Positions 41,170 through 49,413 of a stretch of 64,000 nt of DNA are shown here, piece after piece. Both the position numbers and the translations under genes were made by a program. The stretch is from Notoacmeibacter marinus. GTDB taxonomy: Bacteria; Pseudomonadota; Alphaproteobacteria; Rhizobiales; Rhizobiaceae. The stretch is taken from assembly GCF_002238045.1 (NCBI RefSeq), contig NZ_NBYO01000001.1:558001-622000 (forward strand), read 5' to 3'. Every line of letters starts with the position of its first letter. The stretch's first letter is position 1. The notes below the pieces were generated by a model. The model saw only the letters and a program-made list of their open reading frames with translations. It did not search any database and was not told the origin of the DNA.

Positions 41170-41532
41170 ATGCCGGAATATCAATTTGAAGTGGGCGTAG
41201 TGCCGTATGACCGCGATGTCGGCGACGATGGCGATGCGCCCGGTATCAGCCAGGAGATTACGGTCGACGATCTGGAAGGCATCGCTTTTTCCAACCAACC
41301 GCGCGACCAGAGACTGCGCCGCCTGCGCGAGATGCATAGCGAGATCTACAGCCGCCAGAGCGCCGATCGCGGCCATGATTTCGACGGTCTGCTCAATGAA
41401 GTCGAACGGCTGATCGCCGAGATCGACGTCGACGGCGACACCGATACCGGCGTCTTCGCCGCAATGAGCGGCGACGAGAACCTTTCGACCATGTCGCCGG
41501 ACGAACGCGAGGACATGCTGGACAGGGACTGA
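41170..41532 (+). CDS. Hypothetical acidic protein (120 aa)
   Basis: I do not recognise a family. The protein is acidic: MPEYQFEVGVVPYDRDVGDDGDAPG, then helices rich in Arg/Glu (QRLRRLREMHSEIYSRQ) and an acidic end MSPDEREDMLDRD. It has no signal, membrane span or Cys. GAAAGGG precedes the ATG at good distance, which supports it as a real gene. It is two bases upstream of the Rho_N-domain gene, so the two are likely one operon. Confidence 0.75.
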   Translation: MPEYQFEVGVVPYDRDVGDDGDAPGISQEITVDDLEGIAFSNQPRDQRLRRLREMHSEIYSRQSADRGHDFDGLLNEVERLIAEIDVDGDTDTGVFAAMSGDENLSTMSPDEREDMLDRD

Positions 41533-41534
41533 TC

Positions 41535-41798
41535 ATGGCAAAAGATCACGGGCCGTCCGTCAAAGACGATGAGGTCTATGAGGAACTGCGCAAGAAGGGC
41601 TATTCCAAGCAAAAGTCCGCCGCGATCGCCAACGCCCAGGCAAATGACGATATGGAGCCATCCAGGAAGGGCGGCCAGGCACCGCCCTATGAGGACTGGA
41701 CCAAAGACGATTTATACCGCCGCACCCAGGAACTCGACATTGCCGGTCGCTCCGATATGTCCAAGAGCGAACTGATCGAGGTGTTGCGCGACAACTAG
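41535..41798 (+). CDS. DUF7218/Rho-N-domain small protein
   Basis: An 87-residue protein with two parts. The first (DHGPSVKDDEVYEELRKKGYSKQKSAAIANAQA) is the DUF7218-type element found in many soil bacteria. The second (WTKDDLYRRTQELDIAGRSDMSKSELIEVLR) is a Rho termination factor N-terminal-like helical domain, which in other proteins binds nucleic acid. Stress induction is known for relatives; the role is not. Confidence 0.87.
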   Translation: MAKDHGPSVKDDEVYEELRKKGYSKQKSAAIANAQANDDMEPSRKGGQAPPYEDWTKDDLYRRTQELDIAGRSDMSKSELIEVLRDN

Positions 41799-41897
41799 AT
41801 CAAACCGGCCGGCCCGGTATTTTTGCGCCGTGGCCGGCCAGCGCTTTCATTGTCCGTCGACCATGTGCGAACCAACCGTTTTATCCAGGAGATTTTC

Positions 41898-43271
41898 ATG
41901 CCGAAAAGCACCAACCCCGCCACTGGCCAGACGTTCGAGGACATCGCCGGTCACGACGACGATTTCGTCCAGCGGGCTTTGGAAAACGCCGATCGGGCCT
42001 ATGCGGAATGGCGACTGACTTCGTTCGACGAGCGGGCCGTCATCCTGCGCAGGGTGGCAGACATTCTGGAAGCCGGTCAGGACAAGTATGGCCGACTGGC
42101 AACATTGGAAATGGGAAAGCGGTTCGAGGAGGCAAAGGCCGAGGTCAAGAAATGCGCGTCGGTCTGCCGCTACTACGCCGACCATGCCGAGGAATTTCTT
42201 GCCGACAAAAGCCATGACAGCGATGCGGAAAAAACGCTCGTCAGCTATCAGCCGATCGGTCTCGTGCTTGCCGTCATGCCGTGGAACTTTCCGTTCTGGC
42301 AGCTTTTCCGCTTTGCCGCGCCGAACCTGATGGCCGGTAATGTGGGCATTTTGAAACACGCCAGCAATGTGCCGCAATGCGCCATGGCAATCGAGCAAAT
42401 TTTCACCGAAGCCGGGCTGCCGCAAGGTTGCTTCCAGACCCTTCTGATCGGCTCGGACAAGATCGAAGCCATGATCGACGATGAACGGGTAAAGGCCGTC
42501 ACCCTGACGGGTTCGGAGCCCGCCGGTGCCGCCGTTGCCAGCCAAGCCGCCAGGCAGATCAAGAAAGCGGTTCTCGAACTCGGCGGCTCTGACGCCTTCA
42601 TCGTCATGCCAAGCGCCGATATCGATGCGGCCATCGCCACCGGCATCAAGGCGCGGCTTCAGAACAATGGGCAGAGCTGCATCGCCGCCAAGCGCTTCAT
42701 CGTTCACGAAGATGTCTACGATCGGGTGCTTTCCGGTTTCAAGGAGAAGTTCGAGGCCATGTCGCTCGGCGATCCGATGGACGGCGACAACGATCTCGGA
42801 CCGCTGGCGACCAAATCCATTCGCGACGAGCTGGCCGACCAAGTGGATCAGAGCGTGAAGGACGGCGCAACACTCGTGACCGGCGGCAAGGTGCCGGAGC
42901 GCGATGGCTGGTTCTACCCGCCGACCATTCTCGCCGACATTCCGAAGGATGCGCCAGCCTATATGGAAGAGTTTTTCGGCCCGGTGGCGCTTTTCTTCAA
43001 GGTGAAGGATATCGACGAGGCCATCGAGATCGCCAATGCCACGACCTTCGGCCTGTCATCGGCGGCGTTCACCAAGGATGGCGGGGAGCAGAAACGTTTC
43101 ATCCGCGATCTTGTGGCCGGTGGCACGTTCATCAATCGGATGACGGCGTCCGATCCGCGCGTGCCATTCGGCGGCGTGAAACATTCCGGCTATGGGCGCG
43201 AACTTTCCGCGGAAGGCATTCACGAATTCGTAAATATCAAAACCGTCGCGGTGGACGATCCGGCCTTTTGA
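41898..43271 (+). CDS. gabD: NAD(P)-dependent succinate-semialdehyde/aldehyde dehydrogenase
   Basis: A 457-residue aldehyde dehydrogenase of the compact GabD1/Sad type. MPWNFPFWQLFRFAAPNLMAGN, the catalytic Glu in ELGGSDAFIV, and Cys in NNGQSCIAAKRF are intact, as is EEFFGPV. The short N-terminus fits the succinate-semialdehyde group, but the specific substrate is inferred. The ATG at 41898 follows AGGAG. Confidence 0.88.
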   Translation: MPKSTNPATGQTFEDIAGHDDDFVQRALENADRAYAEWRLTSFDERAVILRRVADILEAGQDKYGRLATLEMGKRFEEAKAEVKKCASVCRYYADHAEEFLADKSHDSDAEKTLVSYQPIGLVLAVMPWNFPFWQLFRFAAPNLMAGNVGILKHASNVPQCAMAIEQIFTEAGLPQGCFQTLLIGSDKIEAMIDDERVKAVTLTGSEPAGAAVASQAARQIKKAVLELGGSDAFIVMPSADIDAAIATGIKARLQNNGQSCIAAKRFIVHEDVYDRVLSGFKEKFEAMSLGDPMDGDNDLGPLATKSIRDELADQVDQSVKDGATLVTGGKVPERDGWFYPPTILADIPKDAPAYMEEFFGPVALFFKVKDIDEAIEIANATTFGLSSAAFTKDGGEQKRFIRDLVAGGTFINRMTASDPRVPFGGVKHSGYGRELSAEGIHEFVNIKTVAVDDPAF

Positions 43272-43302
43272 TGGCGCTGTAGCCACGAAACGCGTAAAGA
43301 AA

Positions 43303-43329
43303 AAGGGCGATGGTCGAACCATCGCCCTT
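43303..43329 (-). terminator. Terminator of entericidin gene
   Basis: Stem AAGGGCGATGGT with ACCATCGCCCTT around a three-base loop. Followed on the minus strand by TTTTTC. It lies between converging genes and may stop both. Confidence 0.88.
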
Positions 43330-43360
43330 CAGTTCCCAACAGTGACAGGACCGTCTTCGA

Positions 43361-43519
43361 TCAGTTGGCGACCGCGTTGGCCGTGGTTCCCGCAGCGGCC
43401 TGTGTGGCGTCGACCGTATTAGCCGTATCCTTGCCGAGGCCGCGAATCGTGTTGCCGCAACCCGCAAGCGATGGGGCGATGAAAGCGACAAGTGCGGCAA
43501 CGAAAATAACGTTCTTCAT
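43361..43519 (-). CDS. Entericidin-family small lipoprotein
   Basis: A 52-residue protein: MKNVIFVAALVAFIAPSLAGC signal with lipobox LAGC, then NTIRGLGKDTANTVDATQAA. This is the entericidin A/B type, small outer-membrane lipoproteins linked to stress or programmed lysis in enterics. In alphaproteobacteria the role is unclear. GAGGG precedes the ATG; a strong terminator follows. Confidence 0.9.
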   Translation of the reverse strand: MKNVIFVAALVAFIAPSLAGCGNTIRGLGKDTANTVDATQAAAGTTANAVAN

Positions 43520-43551
43520 GATGGAATTCCCTCTAACAATCACACAGAGGA

Positions 43552-43576
43552 AAACCGCCACGCCCGAACTTGTTCC
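43552..43576 (-). promoter_or_regulatory. Weak candidate sigma-EcfG promoter for entericidin
   Basis: GGAAC on the minus strand at 43576-43572, then GTTT after 16 bases (or GGTT after 15). The -35 is exact, the -10 poor. It lies 33 bases before the ATG. Confidence 0.33.
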
Positions 43577-43647
43577 CATGCACGGCAAAATTTTTGTCTT
43601 CTCTAAATCAGCAAGGCCGGTAAAACCGATTTCGGCGGTCGGCCAGG

Positions 43648-43887
43648 CTAATCCTCCACACCACTATCCAGCGCCAACGGCCGAATCCTTCTCTCATCTT
43701 CCGTCAGGGGTTGAAGCCGTTCCGAAGCGGTAAGCGCGCTATTCGGTTCCGGCACGGAACGATCCGTGGCGGGGCGTGGACCGGCAACCCCGCATCCGCT
43801 GACCGCCAATAGAGAAACCGCCAGGACGATGCCGGCGCGAAAAGGCAACGCCCAACAGCGCAGCCGCCGTGCGGCATCGCGGTTCAA
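43648..43887 (-). CDS. Small lipoprotein translationally coupled to polA
   Basis: A 79-residue protein starting with TTG at 43887, overlapping the polA stop as TTGA. It has a classical lipoprotein signal: MNRDAARRLRCWALPFRAG, then IVLAVSLLAVSGC with lipobox VSGC. The mature part (ATDRSVPEPNSALTASERLQPLTEDERRI) is short and hydrophilic. It resembles short LptM-like lipoproteins only in shape. The frame is open far into polA antisense to its own reading, so the start is chosen from the overlap and signal peptide. Confidence 0.65.
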   Translation of the reverse strand: MNRDAARRLRCWALPFRAGIVLAVSLLAVSGCGVAGPRPATDRSVPEPNSALTASERLQPLTEDERRIRPLALDSGVED

Positions 43888-46817
43888 TGCGCTTCGTCCC
43901 AGTTCGACGCGGCCTGCGCATCGACCTGCAGCGGCACGGCCATGTCGACCGCCGGCATGGCGGCGTTCTCCATGACTTCCTGGATAAGGGGTATAGCCGC
44001 GTCCGCCTGGTCCTTCGGCAGTTCGAAGATCAATTCGTCGTGCACCTGCAATAGCATCTTCGCATCCAGCTTCGCCTCTTCCAGCACCCCATCCATGCGG
44101 ATCATGGCGCGGCGTATGATATCCGCCGCCGAGCCCTGAATCGGCGCATTGATCGCCGCGCGCTCGTTGAAGGCGCGAACCGAATGGTTCGACGATCTGA
44201 TGTCGGGGTAGTAGGCGCGGCGGCCGAACAGCGTCTCGACATAACCATGCTCGCGGGCGAACGCCTTGGTGCTGTCCATATAATCGCGAATGCCGGGAAA
44301 GCGCTCGAAATAGCGCTTGATATATTCGCCCGCCTCGCCGCGTTCGATGGAAAGCTGATTGGCCAGACCGAAGGCCGATATGCCGTAGATGATGCCGAAA
44401 TTGATGGCCTTGGCGCGACGGCGCACCTCGCTCGGCATCCCTTCCACCGGCACGCCGAACATCTCGCTCGCAGTCATGGCGTGAATGTCGATGCCGTCGG
44501 CGAAAGCCTGCCGGAGCTGCGGAATGTCGGCGATATGCGCCAGGATTCGTAGCTCGATCTGGCTGTAATCCGCCGAGATCAGGACATTGCCCGGTTCGGC
44601 GATGAAGGCCGTCCGTATCTTTCGGCCCTCGCTCGTTCGGATTGGAATGTTCTGCAGGTTCGGCTCGGAGGACGACAGCCGGCCAGTGGTGGTCGCCGCC
44701 ATCTGATAGGATGTATGGACGCGCCTGGTTTCGGGGTGGATGTAGCCCGGCAGCGCGTCGGTATAGGTGCTCTTCAGCTTGGTCAGCTGGCGCCAGTCGA
44801 CGATGCGGCGCGGCAGGGGATGGCCTTCGGCGGCAAGATCTTCGAGCACCCGCGCACTGGTCGACCACTGGCCGGTCTTGGTCTTGCTGCCGCCCGGCAG
44901 GCCCATCCGCCCGAAGAGAATATCGCCGAGCTGCTTGGGCGAGCCGATATTGAAGCTTTCGCCGGCCATCTCGTAGATCTCGGCCTCGATTCCGGCGGCC
45001 TGCTGGCCGAACTCGCCGGACAGGCGCGACAGGATCTGCCGGTCGATCGAAACGCCCGCCTCTTCCATCTTCGCGATCACCGGCACGAGCGGGCGTTCCA
45101 GACGCTCGTAAACCGAGACCACGCCCTCGGCCACCAGACGTGGCTTCATGGCGAGCCAGAGGCGCAGCGTGATGTCGGCATCCTCGGCGGCGTAGTGGGT
45201 CGCCTTGTCGATCGGCACGCGGTCGAAGGTGATGGCGCTTTTGCCGCTGCCGCAAACCTCCTTGTAGGGAATGGGCTTGTGGCCGAGCCAGCGGTCGGCC
45301 AGCGGATCCATGCCGTGACCGCCCTGATTGCCGGCGGTTCGGCCCGCCTCGATCACGTAGGAGATCAGCATGGTGTCGTCGAAATTGACAAGCGGCAGGC
45401 CGTAGCGCGCCGTCACCAGCATGTCGAACTTGATGTTCTGGCCGATCTTCAGGCAGGCAGGATCCGCCAGAAGATCGCGCAGCGCGTCCAGCGCTTCCTT
45501 TTCCGGGATCTGTCCGTCGGAAAGGCTGCTTGCGCCAAGGAGATCGCCTTCGCCCTCCCGGTGACAAAGCGGCACATAGCAGGCGCGACCCGGCTCGACT
45601 GCCAGCGAAAACCCACACAACGTCGCCTGCATCGGATCGAGGCTATCCGTCTCGGTGTCGAAGGCGACGTGGCCTCGCTCTCGCGCTTCCGCGATCCATT
45701 CGCGCAGGTGTTGGATATTGCCGACCGTCTCGTATTTTTCGTGATCGAAGGCGATGTCGCGAATTTCTGCGGCGCGGCTCTCGGCGAAAGCCTGCGGCGT
45801 CATGCCGTCAGCAGACGACCCCGGCAGCACGTCATCCTTCGATGGCCCCTCGCCCGGATCGAGATCGGGGCCCCGCGCCTCTTCCCATTCGACGGGCACC
45901 TCCGCCGCCTCGATGGAAGCGGCATCCGCCTCAGTCTGCTCGGCGACGCGCCTGGTCAGCGAGGTAAACTGCATCGCCTTCAGAAAGCCGATCAGTTTCG
46001 GCCCGTCGAGTTCGTCCAGCGTCAGCGCGTCGAGCGGCAGTTCCAGATCGACATCGTCGCGCAGCGTCACCAGTTCACGGGAAAGACGCGCATTGTCGGC
46101 ATGCTCAATCAGGTTTTCGCGGCGCTTCTTCTGCTTGATCGTGTCCGCTTTGGCCAGAAGCGTATCCAGATCGCCGAACTCTTCCAAAAGCTGGGCCGCG
46201 GTCTTCGGGCCGATGCCCGGCACGCCCGGCACATTGTCGATGGAATCGCCGGTCAGCGCCTGCAGATCGATCATCTTTTCCGGCGGCACGCCGAATTTTT
46301 CGATCACCTCGTCGACGCCGATCTCCTTGTCCTTCATCGGATCGTACATGCCGACAGTGGGACCGACGAGTTGCATCAGATCCTTGTCGGACGAGATGAC
46401 GGTGGTATCGCCGCCCGCTTCGCAGGCGAGACGGCAATAGGTCGCGATAATGTCGTCGGCCTCGAACCCTTCCTGCTCGATGCAAGCGACATCGAAGGCG
46501 CGCGTTGCTTCGCGGATCAGGCCGAATTGCGGCACCAGATCGTCCGGCGGCGCAGAGCGGTTGGCCTTGTACTCGTCGTACAGATCGTTGCGGAACGTCT
46601 TTGAAGAATAGTCGAAGATAACCGCGAAATGGGTCGGCGTGATGCCCATTTCCGTGTCGCGCGCATTGCGCAGCAGCTTCCAAAGCATGTTGCAGAAACC
46701 GGACACCGCGCCGATGGGCAGGCCGTCCGATTTGCGCGTCAGCGGCGGCAAAGCGTGATAGGCGCGGAAGATGTAGGCCGAGCCGTCGACGAGAAAGAGA
46801 TGATCGCCTTTTTTCAT
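43884..46817 (-). CDS. polA: DNA polymerase I
   Basis: A 977-residue repair and Okazaki-fragment polymerase with three parts: 5'-3' exonuclease (1-290, LFLVDGSAYIFRAYHALPP, EGFEADDIIATY), 3'-5' proofreading exonuclease (about 380-590; FDTETDSL, IGQNIKFDML and YAAEDADITLRLW, metal ligands intact), and Pol A polymerase (about 640-977; DYSQIELRILAH, RRAKAINFGIIYG, LLQVHDELIFE). An acidic linker separates the first two parts. Identification is secure; a small lipoprotein gene overlaps the stop. Confidence 0.98.
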   Translation of the reverse strand: MKKGDHLFLVDGSAYIFRAYHALPPLTRKSDGLPIGAVSGFCNMLWKLLRNARDTEMGITPTHFAVIFDYSSKTFRNDLYDEYKANRSAPPDDLVPQFGLIREATRAFDVACIEQEGFEADDIIATYCRLACEAGGDTTVISSDKDLMQLVGPTVGMYDPMKDKEIGVDEVIEKFGVPPEKMIDLQALTGDSIDNVPGVPGIGPKTAAQLLEEFGDLDTLLAKADTIKQKKRRENLIEHADNARLSRELVTLRDDVDLELPLDALTLDELDGPKLIGFLKAMQFTSLTRRVAEQTEADAASIEAAEVPVEWEEARGPDLDPGEGPSKDDVLPGSSADGMTPQAFAESRAAEIRDIAFDHEKYETVGNIQHLREWIAEARERGHVAFDTETDSLDPMQATLCGFSLAVEPGRACYVPLCHREGEGDLLGASSLSDGQIPEKEALDALRDLLADPACLKIGQNIKFDMLVTARYGLPLVNFDDTMLISYVIEAGRTAGNQGGHGMDPLADRWLGHKPIPYKEVCGSGKSAITFDRVPIDKATHYAAEDADITLRLWLAMKPRLVAEGVVSVYERLERPLVPVIAKMEEAGVSIDRQILSRLSGEFGQQAAGIEAEIYEMAGESFNIGSPKQLGDILFGRMGLPGGSKTKTGQWSTSARVLEDLAAEGHPLPRRIVDWRQLTKLKSTYTDALPGYIHPETRRVHTSYQMAATTTGRLSSSEPNLQNIPIRTSEGRKIRTAFIAEPGNVLISADYSQIELRILAHIADIPQLRQAFADGIDIHAMTASEMFGVPVEGMPSEVRRRAKAINFGIIYGISAFGLANQLSIERGEAGEYIKRYFERFPGIRDYMDSTKAFAREHGYVETLFGRRAYYPDIRSSNHSVRAFNERAAINAPIQGSAADIIRRAMIRMDGVLEEAKLDAKMLLQVHDELIFELPKDQADAAIPLIQEVMENAAMPAVDMAVPLQVDAQAASNWDEAH

Positions 46818-46977
46818 GGTCGAAACGCTTAGCGCGGCGCAGGCGACTCGTCCATCGCACAGTTGCAGCTGCCGGCTTGCTAGACCGCCGTTTTGCGTCG
46901 GCTTTGCGTATATTACCGAAGCTTAATGCTTCTGCCCTTGTTTTGCCCGTTTCCAATTATCAATTGTCTATGGTCGG

Positions 46978-47118
46978 CGACGTTAGAGCGCCACCGTCCG
47001 GATCAAGAGACCTGTCCCCCGTCTCCCGGACGACACGACGGAAGATCGCGTCCCCCTCTCGCTGATCTCCGCTCAGTAGAACGCCGCCGTGGCACCCCTC
47101 CGCCACGGCGGCTTTTCT
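46978..47118 (+). ncRNA. Candidate small RNA with two C-rich loops and a strong terminator
   Basis: In the 400-base gene-free stretch between polA and the M20 peptidase gene, a textbook terminator is found with no upstream coding gene on that strand. In front of it are two hairpins: CGTCCGG (46995-47001) with CCGGACG (47026-47032) showing CCTGTCCCCCGTCT in the loop, and GATCGCG (47044-47050) with CGCTGATC (47060-47067) showing TCCCCCTCT. Loops of this kind can bind Shine-Dalgarno sequences, as in rhizobial sRNAs. The 5' end is uncertain: -35-like TTGCCC at 46943 with CTATGG at 46968 is weak. The rest of the gap (47119-47217) should hold the M20 gene promoter. Confidence 0.6.
47083..47118 (+). 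terminator. Strong Rho-independent terminator (end of candidate sRNA)
   Basis: Perfect 11-bp stem GCCGCCGTGGC with GCCACGGCGGC around an eight-base loop, then TTTTCT. Confidence 0.92.
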
Positions 47119-47217
47119 CTGCCTATCTTTGGCGCACATCTTTTTATGGTTCGGCATTTGCCCCACCGCGTCGCGCGCCCTACCGTTGCGCGCAAACAAA
47201 CCGCAACGGATCCCTTC

Positions 47218-48621
47218 ATGTCCTCTTTCGATTCCATCCTCTCCCGTCTCGACGACCGTCTGGATGGCGCACTCGATCACCTCAAGGCGCTGATCGCCAT
47301 TCCCTCCATTTCCACCGATCCGGACTATGCGGGGGCCTGTCGTCAGGCGGCGGAATGGCTGCGACAGGATCTTGAAGAAATCGGCTTTCGTGCTTCCGTA
47401 CGCGAGACGCCCGGCCATCCGATGGTGGTCGCTCATCATGACGGGCCCGGCCCCGATGCGCCTCACGCTCTTTTCTACGGCCATTACGATGTGCAGCCGG
47501 TCGACCCGCTCGACGAATGGGATGCCGATCCGTTCGAGTCGGAGATTATCGAACGAAATGGCCGCAATATCGTGACCGGTCGGGGCGCAGCGGACGATAA
47601 AGGCCAGTTGATGACCTTCGTCGAAGCCTGCCGCGCCATGATTGCCGAAACCGGCACCCTGCCCTGCCGCGTGACGATCCTTTTCGAAGGCGAGGAGGAA
47701 AGCGGCTCGCCTTCGCTGCTGCCCTTCATCGAAGCGAACAAGGATGAGTTGAAGGCCGATTTCGCGCTCGTCTGCGACACCAATATGTGGGACGCCGATA
47801 CGCCCGCCATTTCCGGCGGCCTGCGCGGTCTTGTCGGCGAGGAGGTAACGATCCATGCCGCCGATCGCGATCTGCATTCGGGCTATTATGGCGGGGCGGC
47901 GGCCAATCCGCTGACTGTCCTTTCGCGTATCCTCGGCGATCTCCACGACGAGACGGGGCGTGTCACGATCCCGAACTTCTACGATGGCGTGAATGAGACG
48001 CCCGATGCCATAAAGGCGAGTTGGCAGAAACTGGAACGCTCCGCCGAAGGTTTCCTGAAGGAGATCGGTCTGTCGGAACCCTTCGGTGAAGAAGGCCGGT
48101 CCATCATGGAACTGACATGGGCGCGACCGACCGCCGAGGTGAACGGCATTGTCGGCGGTTATACGGGCGAAGGGTTCAAGACGGTTATTCCGGCGAAGGC
48201 GACGGCGAAGGTCTCCTTCCGTCTCGTGCACGACCAGGACCCGGCGGCGATCCGAAAGAACTTCCGGGCCTTCGTCGAAGAGCGCCTGCCGAAGGATTGC
48301 ACGGCCGAGTTTCATGAGCATGGCGGCTCGCCGGCGGTGCAGCTTCCTTACGAATCGGGACTTCTCACCAAAGCCAAACAGGCGCTGACGGAAGAATGGG
48401 GCGTCGAGGCGCCGATCATCGGCATGGGCGGCTCGATCCCGATCGTCGGCACGTTCCAGACCGAGCTCGGCATGGACAGCCTTCTGGTCGGGTTCGGTCT
48501 GGCAGACGACCGCATTCATTCGCCCAACGAGAAATACGAACTGAAAAGCTTCCACAAAGGGATGCGATCATGGGCGCGCATCCTGACCGCGCTCGGCCAA
48601 AAGGCCGGGGAGAGCGCATAG
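47218..48621 (+). CDS. M20 family dipeptidase
   Basis: A 467-residue di-zinc peptidase of the CNDP-like/ArgE/DapE superfamily. FYGHYDVQPVDP holds the first His and Asp, GRGAADDKGQ the bridging Asp, EGEEESGSP the catalytic and metal Glu, and CDTNMWDAD, DLHSGYYGG and IHSPNEKYEL further conserved sites. The length and the lid domain fit dipeptidases in the M20C/CNDP group. The ATG at 47218 is preferred over 47089, which lies inside the candidate sRNA terminator. Substrate unknown. Confidence 0.95.
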   Translation: MSSFDSILSRLDDRLDGALDHLKALIAIPSISTDPDYAGACRQAAEWLRQDLEEIGFRASVRETPGHPMVVAHHDGPGPDAPHALFYGHYDVQPVDPLDEWDADPFESEIIERNGRNIVTGRGAADDKGQLMTFVEACRAMIAETGTLPCRVTILFEGEEESGSPSLLPFIEANKDELKADFALVCDTNMWDADTPAISGGLRGLVGEEVTIHAADRDLHSGYYGGAAANPLTVLSRILGDLHDETGRVTIPNFYDGVNETPDAIKASWQKLERSAEGFLKEIGLSEPFGEEGRSIMELTWARPTAEVNGIVGGYTGEGFKTVIPAKATAKVSFRLVHDQDPAAIRKNFRAFVEERLPKDCTAEFHEHGGSPAVQLPYESGLLTKAKQALTEEWGVEAPIIGMGGSIPIVGTFQTELGMDSLLVGFGLADDRIHSPNEKYELKSFHKGMRSWARILTALGQKAGESA

Positions 48622-48687
48622 CGGACGCTAGGCCAATCTGCGCCGTGCCGCTAAGAGAGGCACGACCTTTCCGACACAGGATGAACA

Positions 48688-49308
48688 ATGACCACGATCC
48701 GCGCCCATAAAGGCGATCTGCCCGACCTCTCGAACTACGATGTAGAGGCGGTGGCGATCGACACCGAAACGCTAGGGCTCGATCCCCATCGCGACCGGCT
48801 CTGCGTGGTGCAGCTTTCGCCAGGTGACGGAACGGCCGACATCGTGCAGATCGCGAAGGGCCAGAGTTCCGCGCCGAATATCGAAAAGCTTCTGGCGGAC
48901 AAGGCCATCACCAAGCTGTTCCATTTCGGCCGGTTCGACATCGCCGTTCTCTATCACGCCTTCGGTGTGCTGGCCGAACCGGTCTGGTGCACCAAGATCG
49001 CCAGTCGGCTGGTGCGGACCTATACGGACCGGCACGGGCTGAAGAATCTCTGCGAGGAACTGATCGACGTTTCGCTTTCCAAGCAGCAGCAGTCGAGCGA
49101 CTGGGGTGCGGACGAGCTTTCGACCGCGCAGTTGGAATACGCCGCCTCGGACGTGCTCTACCTGCACCGCCTGCAGCAGAAATTGCAGGAGCGGCTGGTC
49201 CGGGACGAGCGGATGGCGATGGCGGAGGCCTGTTTCGATTTCCTCCCGATGCGCGCGCAGCTCGATCTGGCCGGCTGGCCGGAAACCGATATTTTCGCCC
49301 ATAGCTAA
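48688..49308 (+). CDS. rnd: Ribonuclease D-like 3'-5' exoribonuclease
   Basis: A 206-residue DEDDy exonuclease. Catalytic residues: Asp25 and Glu27 in AIDTETLGL, Asp in HFGRFDIAVLYH, Tyr and Asp in YAASDVLYLHRLQ. It lacks the HRDC domain of enteric RNase D (about 375 residues), so it is the short alphaproteobacterial form. AGGA lies before the ATG. It probably trims tRNA or other stable RNA; the substrate is inferred. Confidence 0.93.
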   Translation: MTTIRAHKGDLPDLSNYDVEAVAIDTETLGLDPHRDRLCVVQLSPGDGTADIVQIAKGQSSAPNIEKLLADKAITKLFHFGRFDIAVLYHAFGVLAEPVWCTKIASRLVRTYTDRHGLKNLCEELIDVSLSKQQQSSDWGADELSTAQLEYAASDVLYLHRLQQKLQERLVRDERMAMAEACFDFLPMRAQLDLAGWPETDIFAHS

Positions 49309-49413
49309 GCGACCGGCGCATTTGCGAAATCCTTAGCGGCCCGTTAATTCGCCGCATTTATCCTGCTTTCGACCCAACGGGGACATGATCGACGAAAGCG
49401 GGGCAAACCGGGC

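Noticed and set aside
43648-45618. Minus-strand ORF of 656 codons
   Set aside because: Only the last 79 codons, beyond the polA stop, look like a protein (a lipoprotein). The rest is an out-of-frame reading of polA.
44715-46604. Plus-strand ORF of 629 codons over polA
   Set aside because: Antisense shadow of DNA polymerase I.
46818-47120. 6S RNA or 4.5S SRP RNA in the polA spacer
   Set aside because: The SRP core motif is absent and no long 6S-type bulged stem is seen. Two short C-rich hairpins and a terminator fit a trans-acting sRNA better.
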